Source of the DNA: Parcubacteria group bacterium GW2011_GWA2_47_26
GTDB lineage: Bacteria > Patescibacteriota > Patescibacteriia > GWA2-47-26
Length of the DNA stretch: 35,450 nt
Assembly: GCA_001001705.1 (NCBI GenBank)
Contig: LCOG01000006.1
Coordinates: forward strand, 1 to 35,450
Direction of reading: 5' to 3'
Positions 17,053 to 25,169 of the stretch are shown piece by piece. The stretch's first letter is position 1. Every line of letters begins with the position of its first letter. The position numbers and the translations under genes were made by a program. Under the pieces are notes generated by a model. That model made no database searches and was not told where the DNA came from. It saw only the letters and a list, made by a program, of their open reading frames with translations.

Positions 17053-17604
17053 TTATTTAGCGCCCGCAGTTTTAGTGGCTTTACCGGCCTTGCGTCTCAC
17101 AAATTCACCAGCATAGCGAATGCCTTTGCCTTTATACGGCTCGGGCTTGCGAAGCCGGCGAATTTGCGCGGCGATTTCCCCGACTAATTGCTTGTTAATT
17201 CCGGAAAGCGTAATAATATTTTTTTCAACTGTACAAGATATTCCTTCAGGCAAAACAACTTCAACGGGATGCGAGAATCCCAGCTCTAATACAAGACTCT
17301 TATCTTTGAGCGCCGCCTTGTAGCCCACCCCGATCATCTCCAATTTTTTCTCAAAGCCGCGAGTGACTCCTTGTATTATATTAGCCAAGAGCGCACGATG
17401 CAGCCCCCACAACGCTCGGTCTTGTTTCTCGTCGGGATTTTTTACGGAAACCGCGAGAACGCTCTCCGCCTCTTCAACTTTGACGCTCGGATGCATTACT
17501 AAAACATCTTGGCCCTTTGGCCCTTGCACCGTCACGGTGTTCTCCGCAATTTGCACAGTTACTCCCTTGGGTATGATAATATTTTTTTTACCAATGCGCG
17601 ACAT
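17053..17604 (-). CDS. rplF: Ribosomal protein L6
   Basis: MSRIGKKNIIIPKGVTV...PYKGKGIRYAGEFVRRKAGK. Confidence 0.98.
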   Translation of the reverse strand: MSRIGKKNIIIPKGVTVQIAENTVTVQGPKGQDVLVMHPSVKVEEAESVLAVSVKNPDEKQDRALWGLHRALLANIIQGVTRGFEKKLEMIGVGYKAALKDKSLVLELGFSHPVEVVLPEGISCTVEKNIITLSGINKQLVGEIAAQIRRLRKPEPYKGKGIRYAGEFVRRKAGKATKTAGAK

Positions 17605-17607
17605 ATG

Positions 17608-18006
17608 TTAATATACTTCACAAATAACTTCACCGCCGAGCTTTTGCTCTTTTGCTTCTTTATTCGTCATGATTCCTTTGGGCGTGGACACAATAGCCAT
17701 ACCAAGCCCGCGAGTAACTTGGGACAATTGCCGATGACCAACATAGACACGGCGACCAGGAGTGGAGACGCGCCGAATTTCGCGGATACGTGATTTTTTG
17801 GGAGCATCGTAACGCAAGGTTAGTTTAAGCTGCTGGCCCGTAAGCGAATGCTCGGCTTTGCCCGCAAAAGCAAGATAACCTTCGCGTTCTAGAATTTTTG
17901 CAATGGCTAATTTGACTGCTGAATATGGCAACAGCACTTCTTTGATGCCAACTGCGGAGGCATTTCTGATTCTGGTAAGCATGTCTGCGATGGGATCTGT
18001 CATCAT
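17608..18006 (-). CDS. rpsH: Ribosomal protein S8
   Basis: MTDPIADMLTRIRNASAVG...GLGMAIVSTPKGIMTNKEAKEQKLGGEVICEVY. Confidence 0.98.
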   Translation of the reverse strand: MMTDPIADMLTRIRNASAVGIKEVLLPYSAVKLAIAKILEREGYLAFAGKAEHSLTGQQLKLTLRYDAPKKSRIREIRRVSTPGRRVYVGHRQLSQVTRGLGMAIVSTPKGIMTNKEAKEQKLGGEVICEVY

Positions 18007-18008
18007 AA

Positions 18009-18064
18009 TTTGGTCTACAGTCTACAGACTTATAGTCTACAGTAAGCGGTCGTCGGTAGTCTAT
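18009..18064. repeat. Repetitive spacer at S14-S8 junction (GTCTACAG words)
   Basis: GGTCTACAGTCTACAGACTTATAGTCTACAGTAAG...TAGTCTA; three GTCTACAG copies plus complementary CTGTAGAC-type pairing. Confidence 0.55.
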
Positions 18065-18075
18065 TATTTAATGAA

Positions 18076-18261
18076 TTACCAGCTGGATTTTCGTAACCCC
18101 GGAATCTGTCCAACATTGCCCAGCTCTCTAAAACAAATCCGGCACAAATCAAAGTCGCGCATATAACCGCGCTTTCGACCGCAACGCCAACAGCGGCGCA
18201 CAATGCGAGTGCTGAATTTTGGTTTTCTCTTAGACTTTTGAATCTGTGCTGTTGTTGCCAT
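18076..18261 (-). CDS. rpsN: Ribosomal protein S14 (zinc type)
   Basis: CWRCGRKRGYMRDFDLCRICFRELGNVGQIPGLRKSSW. Confidence 0.97.
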   Translation of the reverse strand: MATTAQIQKSKRKPKFSTRIVRRCWRCGRKRGYMRDFDLCRICFRELGNVGQIPGLRKSSW

Positions 18262-18262
18262 A

Positions 18263-18805
18263 TTATTTAGTCCGGAAGGGGAAGCCCATCAGCTTTAATA
18301 ATTCCAATCCTTCCTCGTGTGTGGCGGCGTTATGCACAACGGTTATCTCAAGGCCGTGTTGACGCTCCGCCTCGCCAGCTCTAATTTCCGGAAAAGCCGA
18401 GACTTCGCGCAAACCAACCGTCAAATTTCCTTCTTTATCCAAGGCCTTGAAATCCAAACCGCGAAAATCACGAACGCGCGGCAAGGTAAATTTTATAAAC
18501 CTCTCAATAAAATGATACATGCGTATACCGCGCAAGGTTACCGAAAGGCCGATGGTCTGCCCTTTGCGGATCTTGAAATTCGCTATGGATTTTCGCGCTT
18601 TTCGCTCGATGGACTTTTGGCCGGTTATAATCCGCAGAGTATCTTTGGCTGATTCAAAAAATTTTTGATCCTTAAGCGCGCTGCCCAATCCGACATTCAA
18701 AACTACTTTTTGAATGTGCGGCACGGCCAGAATATTTTTGTAACCAAACTTAGCCTGCATTGCGGCTATAACAACCTTATTGTAGTGCTCTTTTAAGTTA
18801 ATCAT
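18263..18805 (-). CDS. rplE: Ribosomal protein L5
   Basis: NLKEHYNKVVIAAMQAKFGYKNILAVPHIQKVVLNVGLG; start trimmed from 18865. Confidence 0.97.
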   Translation of the reverse strand: MINLKEHYNKVVIAAMQAKFGYKNILAVPHIQKVVLNVGLGSALKDQKFFESAKDTLRIITGQKSIERKARKSIANFKIRKGQTIGLSVTLRGIRMYHFIERFIKFTLPRVRDFRGLDFKALDKEGNLTVGLREVSAFPEIRAGEAERQHGLEITVVHNAATHEEGLELLKLMGFPFRTK

Positions 18806-18809
18806 AGAA

Positions 18810-19118
18810 TCAGTCAATGGCCTGCTTACATGACCGGCAAACACGGCGCTTAGATTCGCCCTCACTGCTAAAGGAAACGCGCGTAACTTTATTACAACGC
18901 GGACAAACTAGCGCGACATTAGAAATATGCAGCGGCGCGGGGAATTCGATTTTCTGGCCTTTCTGTCCTTGGCGGCGGGGACGAGTGTGTTTTACCCGGA
19001 GATTAATGCCTTCCGCTGTCACGCGACTCTCCTTCGGAAATACTCTCAAGACCTTCCCCGTTTTACCACGTGAAGTTCCTGTAATTGCTTTAACCATGTC
19101 GCCTTTGCGAATCTTCAT
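18810..19118 (-). CDS. rplX: Ribosomal protein L24
   Basis: MKIRKGDMVKAITGTSRGKTGKVLRVFPKESRVTAEGINLRVKH; C-terminal Cys4. Confidence 0.97.
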   Translation of the reverse strand: MKIRKGDMVKAITGTSRGKTGKVLRVFPKESRVTAEGINLRVKHTRPRRQGQKGQKIEFPAPLHISNVALVCPRCNKVTRVSFSSEGESKRRVCRSCKQAID

Positions 19119-19237
19119 CCCGTTAGAAGCAGGTCGCAGTCATCCCGCCCTGCTGATTATTATTATATTTTACGAAATTGACCTTTTGCATACTATCATG
19201 ATTTTTGTGAATAAAGCGACCGCGGCTTCTAACGGGA
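19118..19237. repeat. IR family 1, copy B (L14-L24 junction)
   Basis: TCCCGTTAGAAGCAGGTCGC...GCGACCGCGGCTTCTAACGGGA, 120 nt, flanked by TTCA direct repeats; left half nearly identical to copy A over ~45 nt. Confidence 0.9.
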
Positions 19238-19249
19238 TTCATACCTTGC

Positions 19250-19621
19250 TTATAATACTTCTGGCGCTAATGAAATAATTTTAGTAAAACCTTTAGCTCT
19301 TAACTCCCGCGCCACGGGCCCAAAGATGCGCGTTCCTTTTGGCTCGCCAGATTCTTTATCAACAATAACTGCGGCATTATCATCAAAACGGATATAGCTG
19401 CCATCAGGCCGCCGCGTTTCTTTTCTAGTTCTGACAATCACCGCGTGCACAATATCGCTTTTTTTAACCAGGCTGTGCGGAATGGCCTCTTTTACTACAC
19501 AAGTAACAATACCGCCAATACGGCCGTACCGCTTTTGATAGCCGCCGAGCACGCGAATACACTGGAGTTTCTTGGCGCCAGTATTATCGGCTGAAACTAA
19601 CATTGTTCTGTGCTGAATCAT
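19250..19621 (-). CDS. rplN: Ribosomal protein L14
   Basis: [27 protein letters not shown]...[23 protein letters not shown]. Confidence 0.98.
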   Translation of the reverse strand: MIQHRTMLVSADNTGAKKLQCIRVLGGYQKRYGRIGGIVTCVVKEAIPHSLVKKSDIVHAVIVRTRKETRRPDGSYIRFDDNAAVIVDKESGEPKGTRIFGPVARELRAKGFTKIISLAPEVL

Positions 19622-19629
19622 ACTTTTAC

Positions 19630-19689
19630 ATCACTGAACGAATCACACGAATTTGCACAAATTATTTGCGTAAAATTAGCGTAATTAGC
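19630..19689. repeat. IR family 3, copy 1 (S17-L14 junction; ATCACTGAACGAAT...)
   Basis: ATCACTGAACGAAT / ATTAGCTTAGCGAT imperfect arms; shares ATCACTGAACGAATC with the inverted copy at 20731-20800; contains S17 stop codon. Confidence 0.5.
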
Positions 19690-19948
19690 TTAGCGATTTA
19701 CTAACAACGCGCCACCTTTTATCTTTAGACAGCGGCCGCATCTCTTCAATTATTACTTTATCACCGACTTTAGTTTCACTTTTCTCATCATGCGCCTTAA
19801 GCTTTTTACTTACGACATAGCGTTTCTTGTATTTGGGATGCAATTTCATCCGATCAATGCGAACAACTACGGTCTTCTGCATTTTATTGCTAATTACAAT
19901 TCCTTGCAATCTGCGGCGGCGCGGTAGTTTTTTTGATTCTGCGGTCAT
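19685..19948 (-). CDS. rpsQ: Ribosomal protein S17
   Basis: [46 protein letters not shown]. Confidence 0.97.
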   Translation of the reverse strand: MTAESKKLPRRRRLQGIVISNKMQKTVVVRIDRMKLHPKYKKRYVVSKKLKAHDEKSETKVGDKVIIEEMRPLSKDKRWRVVSKSLS

Positions 19949-19969
19949 AAGACAAACTAATAATACAAT

Positions 19970-20149
19970 TTACTTGCTAATCAGGGTGAGTATCCTTGCG
20001 ATGGTCTTTTTGGTCTCTCGCATATCGCGCACGTTCTTCACTTCGCGGCGCGCAGCCTTAAAACGAAGCTCACGCAGTTTTTTACGCGATTCCTGTAGAA
20101 TCTTCCCTTGTTCAACTTCATTCAGTTGTCGGAGCTCTTTAATGGTCAT
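19970..20149 (-). CDS. rpmC: Ribosomal protein L29 (not in the supplied ORF track)
   Basis: 59 aa, MTIKELRQLNEVEQGKILQESRKKLRELRFKAARREVKNVRDMRETKKTIARILTLISK*, between S17 and L16. Confidence 0.95.
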   Translation of the reverse strand: MTIKELRQLNEVEQGKILQESRKKLRELRFKAARREVKNVRDMRETKKTIARILTLISK

Positions 20150-20303
20150 CCCGTTAGAAGTTTAAATTTTAGTTTCGTTTATGTACCCGCTAGACGTTAG
20201 TCGGCTTCGTCCCGGTTAGAGGTAGGACGCGGACTGCGTCCGCTACCTCTAACGGGATTCGCCACCATAGTATATGAATGGCTTGCCTGAACTTCTAACG
20301 GGA
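20149..20303. repeat. IR family 1, copy C (L16-L29 junction), with nested palindrome
   Basis: TCCCGTTAGAAGTT...AACTTCTAACGGGA perfect 14-nt arms; flanked by TCA(T) direct repeats; inner palindrome at 20211-20257. Confidence 0.9.
20211..20257. repeat. Nested palindrome inside copy C
   Basis: GTTAGAGGTAG/CTACCTCTAAC perfect arms with inner GGACGC/GCGTCC. Confidence 0.85.
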
Positions 20304-20723
20304 TCATACTGTATCCTTGCTTACAATCACTGTTCTTACCGGCATTTTGTGCGAGGCCAGACGCAGTGCCTCACGCGCGACATCCTCGGCTACACCATCA
20401 ATTTCAAACATGATAACACCTGGTTTTACAGGGGCAACAAAATGGTCAACTGCTCCTTTGCCGCCGCCCATAGGTATTTCAACTCCTTTAGTCGTTATGG
20501 GTTTATCCGGAAAAATGCGTATCCAGATCTTACCGCCCTTTTTCATAAAACGCGTCATAGCCCGACGAGCGGCTTCAATCTGGCGCGCCGTAATCCAACC
20601 CGTCTCAAGAGTCTTCAGACCAAAAGAACCAAAGTCAACACCTAAACGCCTAGTTGCAATACCAATTCGATGCCGGCGTCCTTTGTGCCATTTGCGGTGT
20701 TTTATTTTCTTAGGGATTAACAT
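20304..20723 (-). CDS. rplP: Ribosomal protein L16
   Basis: [17 protein letters not shown]...[26 protein letters not shown]. Confidence 0.98.
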   Translation of the reverse strand: MLIPKKIKHRKWHKGRRHRIGIATRRLGVDFGSFGLKTLETGWITARQIEAARRAMTRFMKKGGKIWIRIFPDKPITTKGVEIPMGGGKGAVDHFVAPVKPGVIMFEIDGVAEDVAREALRLASHKMPVRTVIVSKDTV

Positions 20724-20730
20724 ATCTTTT

Positions 20731-20800
20731 AATCACTGAGCAAATTCCACTAATTTTCGCTAATCATTCGTGCATTATTGAAGAGATTCGTTCAGTGATT
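20731..20800. repeat. IR family 3, copy 2 (S3-L16 junction)
   Basis: AATCACTGAGCAAATT...GATTCGTTCAGTGATT inverted arms (first 9 nt perfect). Confidence 0.65.
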
Positions 20801-20807
20801 TAATACT

Positions 20808-21446
20808 CTAACCCTTATTAAATATCTCTCCTCTATAAACCCAGACCTTAATACCAATCCTGCCGTAAATCGTATGGGCTTCAACACAAGCGTAATCTAT
20901 ATCAGCGCGCAGATTCTGCAAAGGAATCTTGCCAAAGCCAAGGGTTTCATCGCGAGCAATCTCCGCGCCGTTCAAACGTCCGGAAACGGTTATTTTTGCT
21001 CCGAGGGCTCCCACTTTCTGAATTCTCCCCAAGGCTTGTTTTAGGGCCGTGCGGAAAGGAATGCGTTTTTCAATATCTTGTTTCACGCCCTCGGCTACCA
21101 CTGCTCCATGCAAAGACGGCTTTTCAATCTCTTGGATATTGACCGTGAGGTTAGTAGCGGGGAAAAATTGCTGTTTTAGCTTGCGCTTCAAATCCTCTAT
21201 GCCAGCACCGCCGCGGCCAATAACCATGCCGGGCTTTGCCGCATGAATTGTAATCGTAGCGGCAACAGTGGACCTATCAATTTCGATGCGATCAACGCCG
21301 GCGCCAACTAAGCTCTTTCGAATAAAGTCCCGTAGTAAGACATCGTCTTTAAGATAGCGGCGAAAATCTTTTCTAGAAAACCATTTTGACGGCCAGGTAT
21401 AGATATTCGCCATTCGGAATGCAAAGGGGTGCACTTTATGTCCCAT
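20808..21446 (-). CDS. rpsC: Ribosomal protein S3
   Basis: MGHKVHPFAFRM...KPGMVIGRGGAGIEDLKRKL KH domain, YGRIGIKVWVYRGE. Confidence 0.98.
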   Translation of the reverse strand: MGHKVHPFAFRMANIYTWPSKWFSRKDFRRYLKDDVLLRDFIRKSLVGAGVDRIEIDRSTVAATITIHAAKPGMVIGRGGAGIEDLKRKLKQQFFPATNLTVNIQEIEKPSLHGAVVAEGVKQDIEKRIPFRTALKQALGRIQKVGALGAKITVSGRLNGAEIARDETLGFGKIPLQNLRADIDYACVEAHTIYGRIGIKVWVYRGEIFNKG

Positions 21447-21455
21447 ATTATCTGA

Positions 21456-21788
21456 TTATCGTTCTCCTAGAACGATTGTAATGTGACTAGTCCTTTTACG
21501 AATAGGCGCGGCTCGACCAAAAGCGCGCGGCGCAGACCGTTTTAACACTGGACCGCCATCTGCCGTAATCTGTTTGATATAGAGTTTTTCGGTTTCCATT
21601 TTTTTATCTTTAGCATTAGCTAGGGCTGACCGCAAGAGCTTAAGCAAGGGCTCCCGGGCGAGTTTAGCCGTGTACTGCAAAATTACCTGCGCCTCTCCTG
21701 TTGACTTGCCACGAATTAAATCGGCAACAAGACGGACCTTGCGCGGCGACATTCTAATATATTTTGCAACTGCTTTAACTTCCGTCAT
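21456..21788 (-). CDS. rplV: Ribosomal protein L22
   Basis: VKAVAKYIRMSPRKVRLVADLIRGK...RAFGRAAPIRKRTSHITIVLGE. Confidence 0.98.
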   Translation of the reverse strand: MTEVKAVAKYIRMSPRKVRLVADLIRGKSTGEAQVILQYTAKLAREPLLKLLRSALANAKDKKMETEKLYIKQITADGGPVLKRSAPRAFGRAAPIRKRTSHITIVLGER

Positions 21789-21790
21789 AT

Positions 21791-22126
21791 TTATTTAGCT
21801 GGCGTGGCAGTTTTGCCGGGTTCCGCTGCCGGTTTAGTGGTGGCGGCTTTGGCTTCTATTTCGCGTTGCATTTTACCTCCGTGCCTGATAAATTTCCGGG
21901 TGGGTGAAAATTCACCAAGACGATGTCCGACCATATCCTCCGTGATTAAGACCTGAAGATGCGTTTTACCATTATGCACGCCGATCGTAAAGCCCACCAT
22001 CTCCGGAGCGATGACCGAGTCGCGCGACCAGGTTTTCACAACGGTTTTGTCGCCAACTCTCAACTTACCCAACTTTTTTAATAAATTGGCATCTACGAAT
22101 GGACCTTTTCTCAAGCTTCTGGACAT
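21791..22126 (-). CDS. rpsS: Ribosomal protein S19
   Basis: [18 protein letters not shown]...[44 protein letters not shown]. Confidence 0.98.
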   Translation of the reverse strand: MSRSLRKGPFVDANLLKKLGKLRVGDKTVVKTWSRDSVIAPEMVGFTIGVHNGKTHLQVLITEDMVGHRLGEFSPTRKFIRHGGKMQREIEAKAATTKPAAEPGKTATPAK

Positions 22127-22137
22127 AGTAAATCAAT

Positions 22138-22222
22138 TCTGTCATTCCGAGCGGAGCGAGGAATCCCGTTCTTTGGTGTAGGGGATCCTTCGCTACGCTC
22201 AGGATGACAACTTCGTTGTCAT
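22138..22222. repeat. REP-like element, copy 1 (L2-S19 junction)
   Basis: TCTGTCATTCCGAG...GGAATCCCGTTCTT...AGGGGATCCTTCG...AGGATGACAACTTCGTTGTCAT; carries the L2 TGA stop. Confidence 0.85.
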
Positions 22223-23049
22223 TTTCGCCGTTTAACAATTAAAGCATTGGACCATTTATTAGCCTTGCGAGTTTTTACGCCAAGAGCAGGCTTCCCCCAA
22301 GGAGTCTTGGGGTGCTTTAAGCCGATCGGCGAAACTCCTTCTCCGCCGCCATGGGGATGATCTACCGGATTCATGGCCTTGCCGCGAACGGTCGGCCGTC
22401 TGCCGCGATGAAACATACGTCCAGCTTTTCCCCAAGTGATGAGTCTCCAGTCTGGATTTGAAACTTGGCCAATGGTCGCTGCACAATCTTCCGGAATTTT
22501 TCGGACCTCGCCCGAGGGGATTTTTATCTGCGCAAAACCACCTTCTATTGCCATGAACTTGGCCACTCCACCGGCACCGCGCGCCAGTACACCTTTGGTA
22601 TTGGGCTTTAACTCTATATTGAAAATTGGCTGGCCTATCGGAATGAATTTCAAGGGCATGCGATTGCCAATCTTTGGCGGCACGGCCGACCTTGAAGAAA
22701 TTATTTGGTCGCCAACTTTGATTCCATTAAAAGCCAATAAATAGCGCTTTTCACCGTCGCTGTATTTTACTAAAGCAATGCGGGCACTGCGATAAGGATC
22801 ATATTCTATCGCCAAGACTTCGGCCGGAATATCAAATTTATCCTGTTTAAAATCCACAAGACGATAATAGCGCTTCGCCCCGCCCACTCGATGGCGCACC
22901 GTTATCCGGCCAGCCACATTGCGTCCAGCGTGCCGCGGCAATTTTACAACCAAGGCTTTCTCCGGTTCAGTTTTGGTAATATCGCTAAAAGCATCAATGC
23001 TCAAATTGCGGCGGCCCGGACTCGTAGGTTTTACTATTCGTATTGGCAT
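22219..23049 (-). CDS. rplB: Ribosomal protein L2
   Basis: [26 protein letters not shown]...[21 protein letters not shown]. Confidence 0.98.
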   Translation of the reverse strand: MPIRIVKPTSPGRRNLSIDAFSDITKTEPEKALVVKLPRHAGRNVAGRITVRHRVGGAKRYYRLVDFKQDKFDIPAEVLAIEYDPYRSARIALVKYSDGEKRYLLAFNGIKVGDQIISSRSAVPPKIGNRMPLKFIPIGQPIFNIELKPNTKGVLARGAGGVAKFMAIEGGFAQIKIPSGEVRKIPEDCAATIGQVSNPDWRLITWGKAGRMFHRGRRPTVRGKAMNPVDHPHGGGEGVSPIGLKHPKTPWGKPALGVKTRKANKWSNALIVKRRK

Positions 23050-23050
23050 A

Positions 23051-23148
23051 CCCGGTGCTACAATACTTTTATTAATATAATTTTATTATTCATGGATAAC
23101 GTATATTTCTCGCTAGCACTACATACTTGAAAGAGTTGTAGCACCGGG
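23051..23148. repeat. IR family 2 element (L23-L2 junction)
   Basis: Perfect 13-nt arms CCCGGTGCTACAA / TTGTAGCACCGGG, flanked by 4-bp direct repeat CATA (23047-23050, 23149-23152). Confidence 0.9.
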
Positions 23149-23153
23149 CATAA

Positions 23154-23579
23154 TTATTTTTTGTATACATCAATGGTCTTACCAGCCGGCAAGGTGACAA
23201 TCGCCTTTTTCCATTCCTTGGTTTTGCCTAAACTTTTTCCAAAACGCACGTGTTTCCCGTCCATCCTGACAATATTCACGGCTCGCGGGGTTATTCCATA
23301 TAGGTCCTTGACGGCCAAGACCACCTCCGGCTTGGATGCAGACGATGCAACCTCAAAGATATACTGGTTTGAGGGGCCGACGCTCACAGCCTTTTCGGAA
23401 GTATGCGGACGAATTAAGACATTGGCGAACAAACCAGACTCCTTATTCGAAACGACGGCTATAGGGGCAGTCTCGGATTTTAATTCAGAAACCCCGCCCT
23501 GCTTTGGTTGCGAACTTTCCTTCTCGCCCTGCTTGAACGGTTTCTTTCCCCATCTAAAAATTTTATCTAAAAACGCCAT
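23154..23579 (-). CDS. rplW: Ribosomal protein L23 with N-terminal extension
   Basis: VLIRPHTSEKAVSVGPSNQYIFEVASSASKPEVVLAVKDLYGI. Confidence 0.95.
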   Translation of the reverse strand: MAFLDKIFRWGKKPFKQGEKESSQPKQGGVSELKSETAPIAVVSNKESGLFANVLIRPHTSEKAVSVGPSNQYIFEVASSASKPEVVLAVKDLYGITPRAVNIVRMDGKHVRFGKSLGKTKEWKKAIVTLPAGKTIDVYKK

Positions 23580-23588
23580 AGAATATTA

Positions 23589-24224
23589 TTATTTCGGCCT
23601 GTAAATCTGCTCCAGCTCTTTTAATCCATCAACAGTGGTTACAAGATTAATATTTCCTAACAGATCAACCACATTCAAACTGCCCACCCAGATCGGGGTT
23701 AAGCGCGTGATATTGACGGCGAGACGGCCGATCGGCTTTTGGGTTTTTGACAAAGCCAGAAGGGTCTTGCCGCGCTTGAGCGGCAAAGCGCCGATTATAT
23801 TTGCAACCATTTTTGTTTTATCTGCTGAAGGAATTAAATTATCCAAAACTACTAAATTGCTGGCGAGCGCCTTATCCGAAAGCGCCATTAAAATTGCTGT
23901 TTTCAAGACGCGGCGATTGATTTTTTTTGACCAATTGCGTTCTGGACGCGGTCCAAAGATAATGCCGCCTCCGCGCCAGATAGGAGAGCGGATTGAACCA
24001 TGCCGCGCGCGTCCAGTGCCTTTTTGCTTCCATGGTTTTCTACCTCCGCCACGCACTTCTCCACGCGTTTTGGTGCTGGAAATAGTCGGCCGATTTTTCG
24101 CGCGCTGGGCCACCACTGCTTCATGAAGCACACTCACTTTGGGTTTCACGCCAAATACCGCGGGATTCAAATCCAGCGTGCTTACCTGTTTGCCATCTTG
24201 TCCATATACGGGAATAGCTAGCAT
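23589..24224 (-). CDS. rplD: Ribosomal protein L4
   Basis: STKTRGEVRGGGRKPWKQKGTGRARHGSIRSPIWRGGGIIFGP. Confidence 0.98.
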   Translation of the reverse strand: MLAIPVYGQDGKQVSTLDLNPAVFGVKPKVSVLHEAVVAQRAKNRPTISSTKTRGEVRGGGRKPWKQKGTGRARHGSIRSPIWRGGGIIFGPRPERNWSKKINRRVLKTAILMALSDKALASNLVVLDNLIPSADKTKMVANIIGALPLKRGKTLLALSKTQKPIGRLAVNITRLTPIWVGSLNVVDLLGNINLVTTVDGLKELEQIYRPK

Positions 24225-24233
24225 AGCTTTGAA

Positions 24234-24836
24234 TTACAGTGCGGAAATCATTAGTAAACCATTGCGCGCGCCCGGCACAGCCCCTTTAACAACCAGCCGA
24301 TTTTTTTCCTTATCAACCGAGACTACCTCCAAATTGCGCACGCTTACGCGCTCTCCGCCCATGCGTCCGGCCATTCTTTGTCCTTTGCGAACATGCTGTA
24401 AACCACCCGCGCCAATCGCTCCCGGCATGCGCGCTTGGTCTTTATGTCCGTGCGTTGCAGGGTGGCCGTGAAAGCCGTGCCGCTTTACTACTCCCTGAAA
24501 ACCCTTGCCCTTTGAAACACCGGTTACTTTAACTATATCACCCGGAGCAAATATCGCTACATTAATGACGTCGCCGCGCTTGATCTCTTTGTCTTGAAGC
24601 TTGCATTCGCGCAACCAGCGCAATTTTGGCAGATCTTTAAGATGCTGCTGCATTGCCTTAGTTAAAATTTTTTTTGTACCAAATCCAAGCTGTACTGCAC
24701 TGTAGCCGTCTTTTTCAGATGTGCGCAGTTGCGTAACATAACACGGCCCGGCTTCGATAATAGTCGCGGGCATCAACCGTCCTTTACTATCCCATTGTTC
24801 AGTCATTTCTAATTTTTTACCTAAGATAAACTTCAT
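24234..24836 (-). CDS. rplC: Ribosomal protein L3
   Basis: MKFILGKKLEMTEQWDSKGRLMPATIIEAGP...GFQGVVKRHGFHGHPATHGHKD. Confidence 0.98.
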   Translation of the reverse strand: MKFILGKKLEMTEQWDSKGRLMPATIIEAGPCYVTQLRTSEKDGYSAVQLGFGTKKILTKAMQQHLKDLPKLRWLRECKLQDKEIKRGDVINVAIFAPGDIVKVTGVSKGKGFQGVVKRHGFHGHPATHGHKDQARMPGAIGAGGLQHVRKGQRMAGRMGGERVSVRNLEVVSVDKEKNRLVVKGAVPGARNGLLMISAL

Positions 24837-24951
24837 CCCGTTAGAAGCAGGTCGCGGTCACAATCGCTACTCTGCAATTATGAATTAACATCAATCTCTT
24901 TATTCTCCTTGATATCCCGTTACTTAAGCGCGACCGCGGCTTCTAACGGGA
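24836..24951. repeat. IR family 1, copy D (upstream of L3)
   Basis: TCCCGTTAGAAGCAGGTCGCGGTC...GCGACCGCGGCTTCTAACGGGA, 116 nt, flanked by TCA(T) direct repeats. Confidence 0.9.
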
Positions 24952-24958
24952 TCATAAA

Positions 24959-25169
24959 CTAAAAGCTAGAAGTCGTTATATTTGGGGCCTGTTGCCGGAT
25001 ACCATTTCTACTGCAAACCAAGATTTCCGGCTGCAAAATCCCGATAGCTCCTCGCCGTATTTTAAGTCAAATATGCCTTGTCGCTCTCGGAATTTTTCGC
25101 TCGCAAATCTTGGTTTTCGCTACGAAAGCGTATTCGGCAACGGGCCCCTTAACAACCTCTAGCCTTTAA
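24959..25169. repeat. 211-nt nested inverted-repeat element between S10 and L3
   Basis: Three colinear arm pairs: CTAAAAGCTAGAAGTCGTTA/TAACAACCTCTAGCCTTTAA, GGGGCCTGTTGCCGGATAC/GTATTCGGCAACGGGCCCC, AAACCAAGATTT/AAATCTTGGTTT. Confidence 0.85.
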
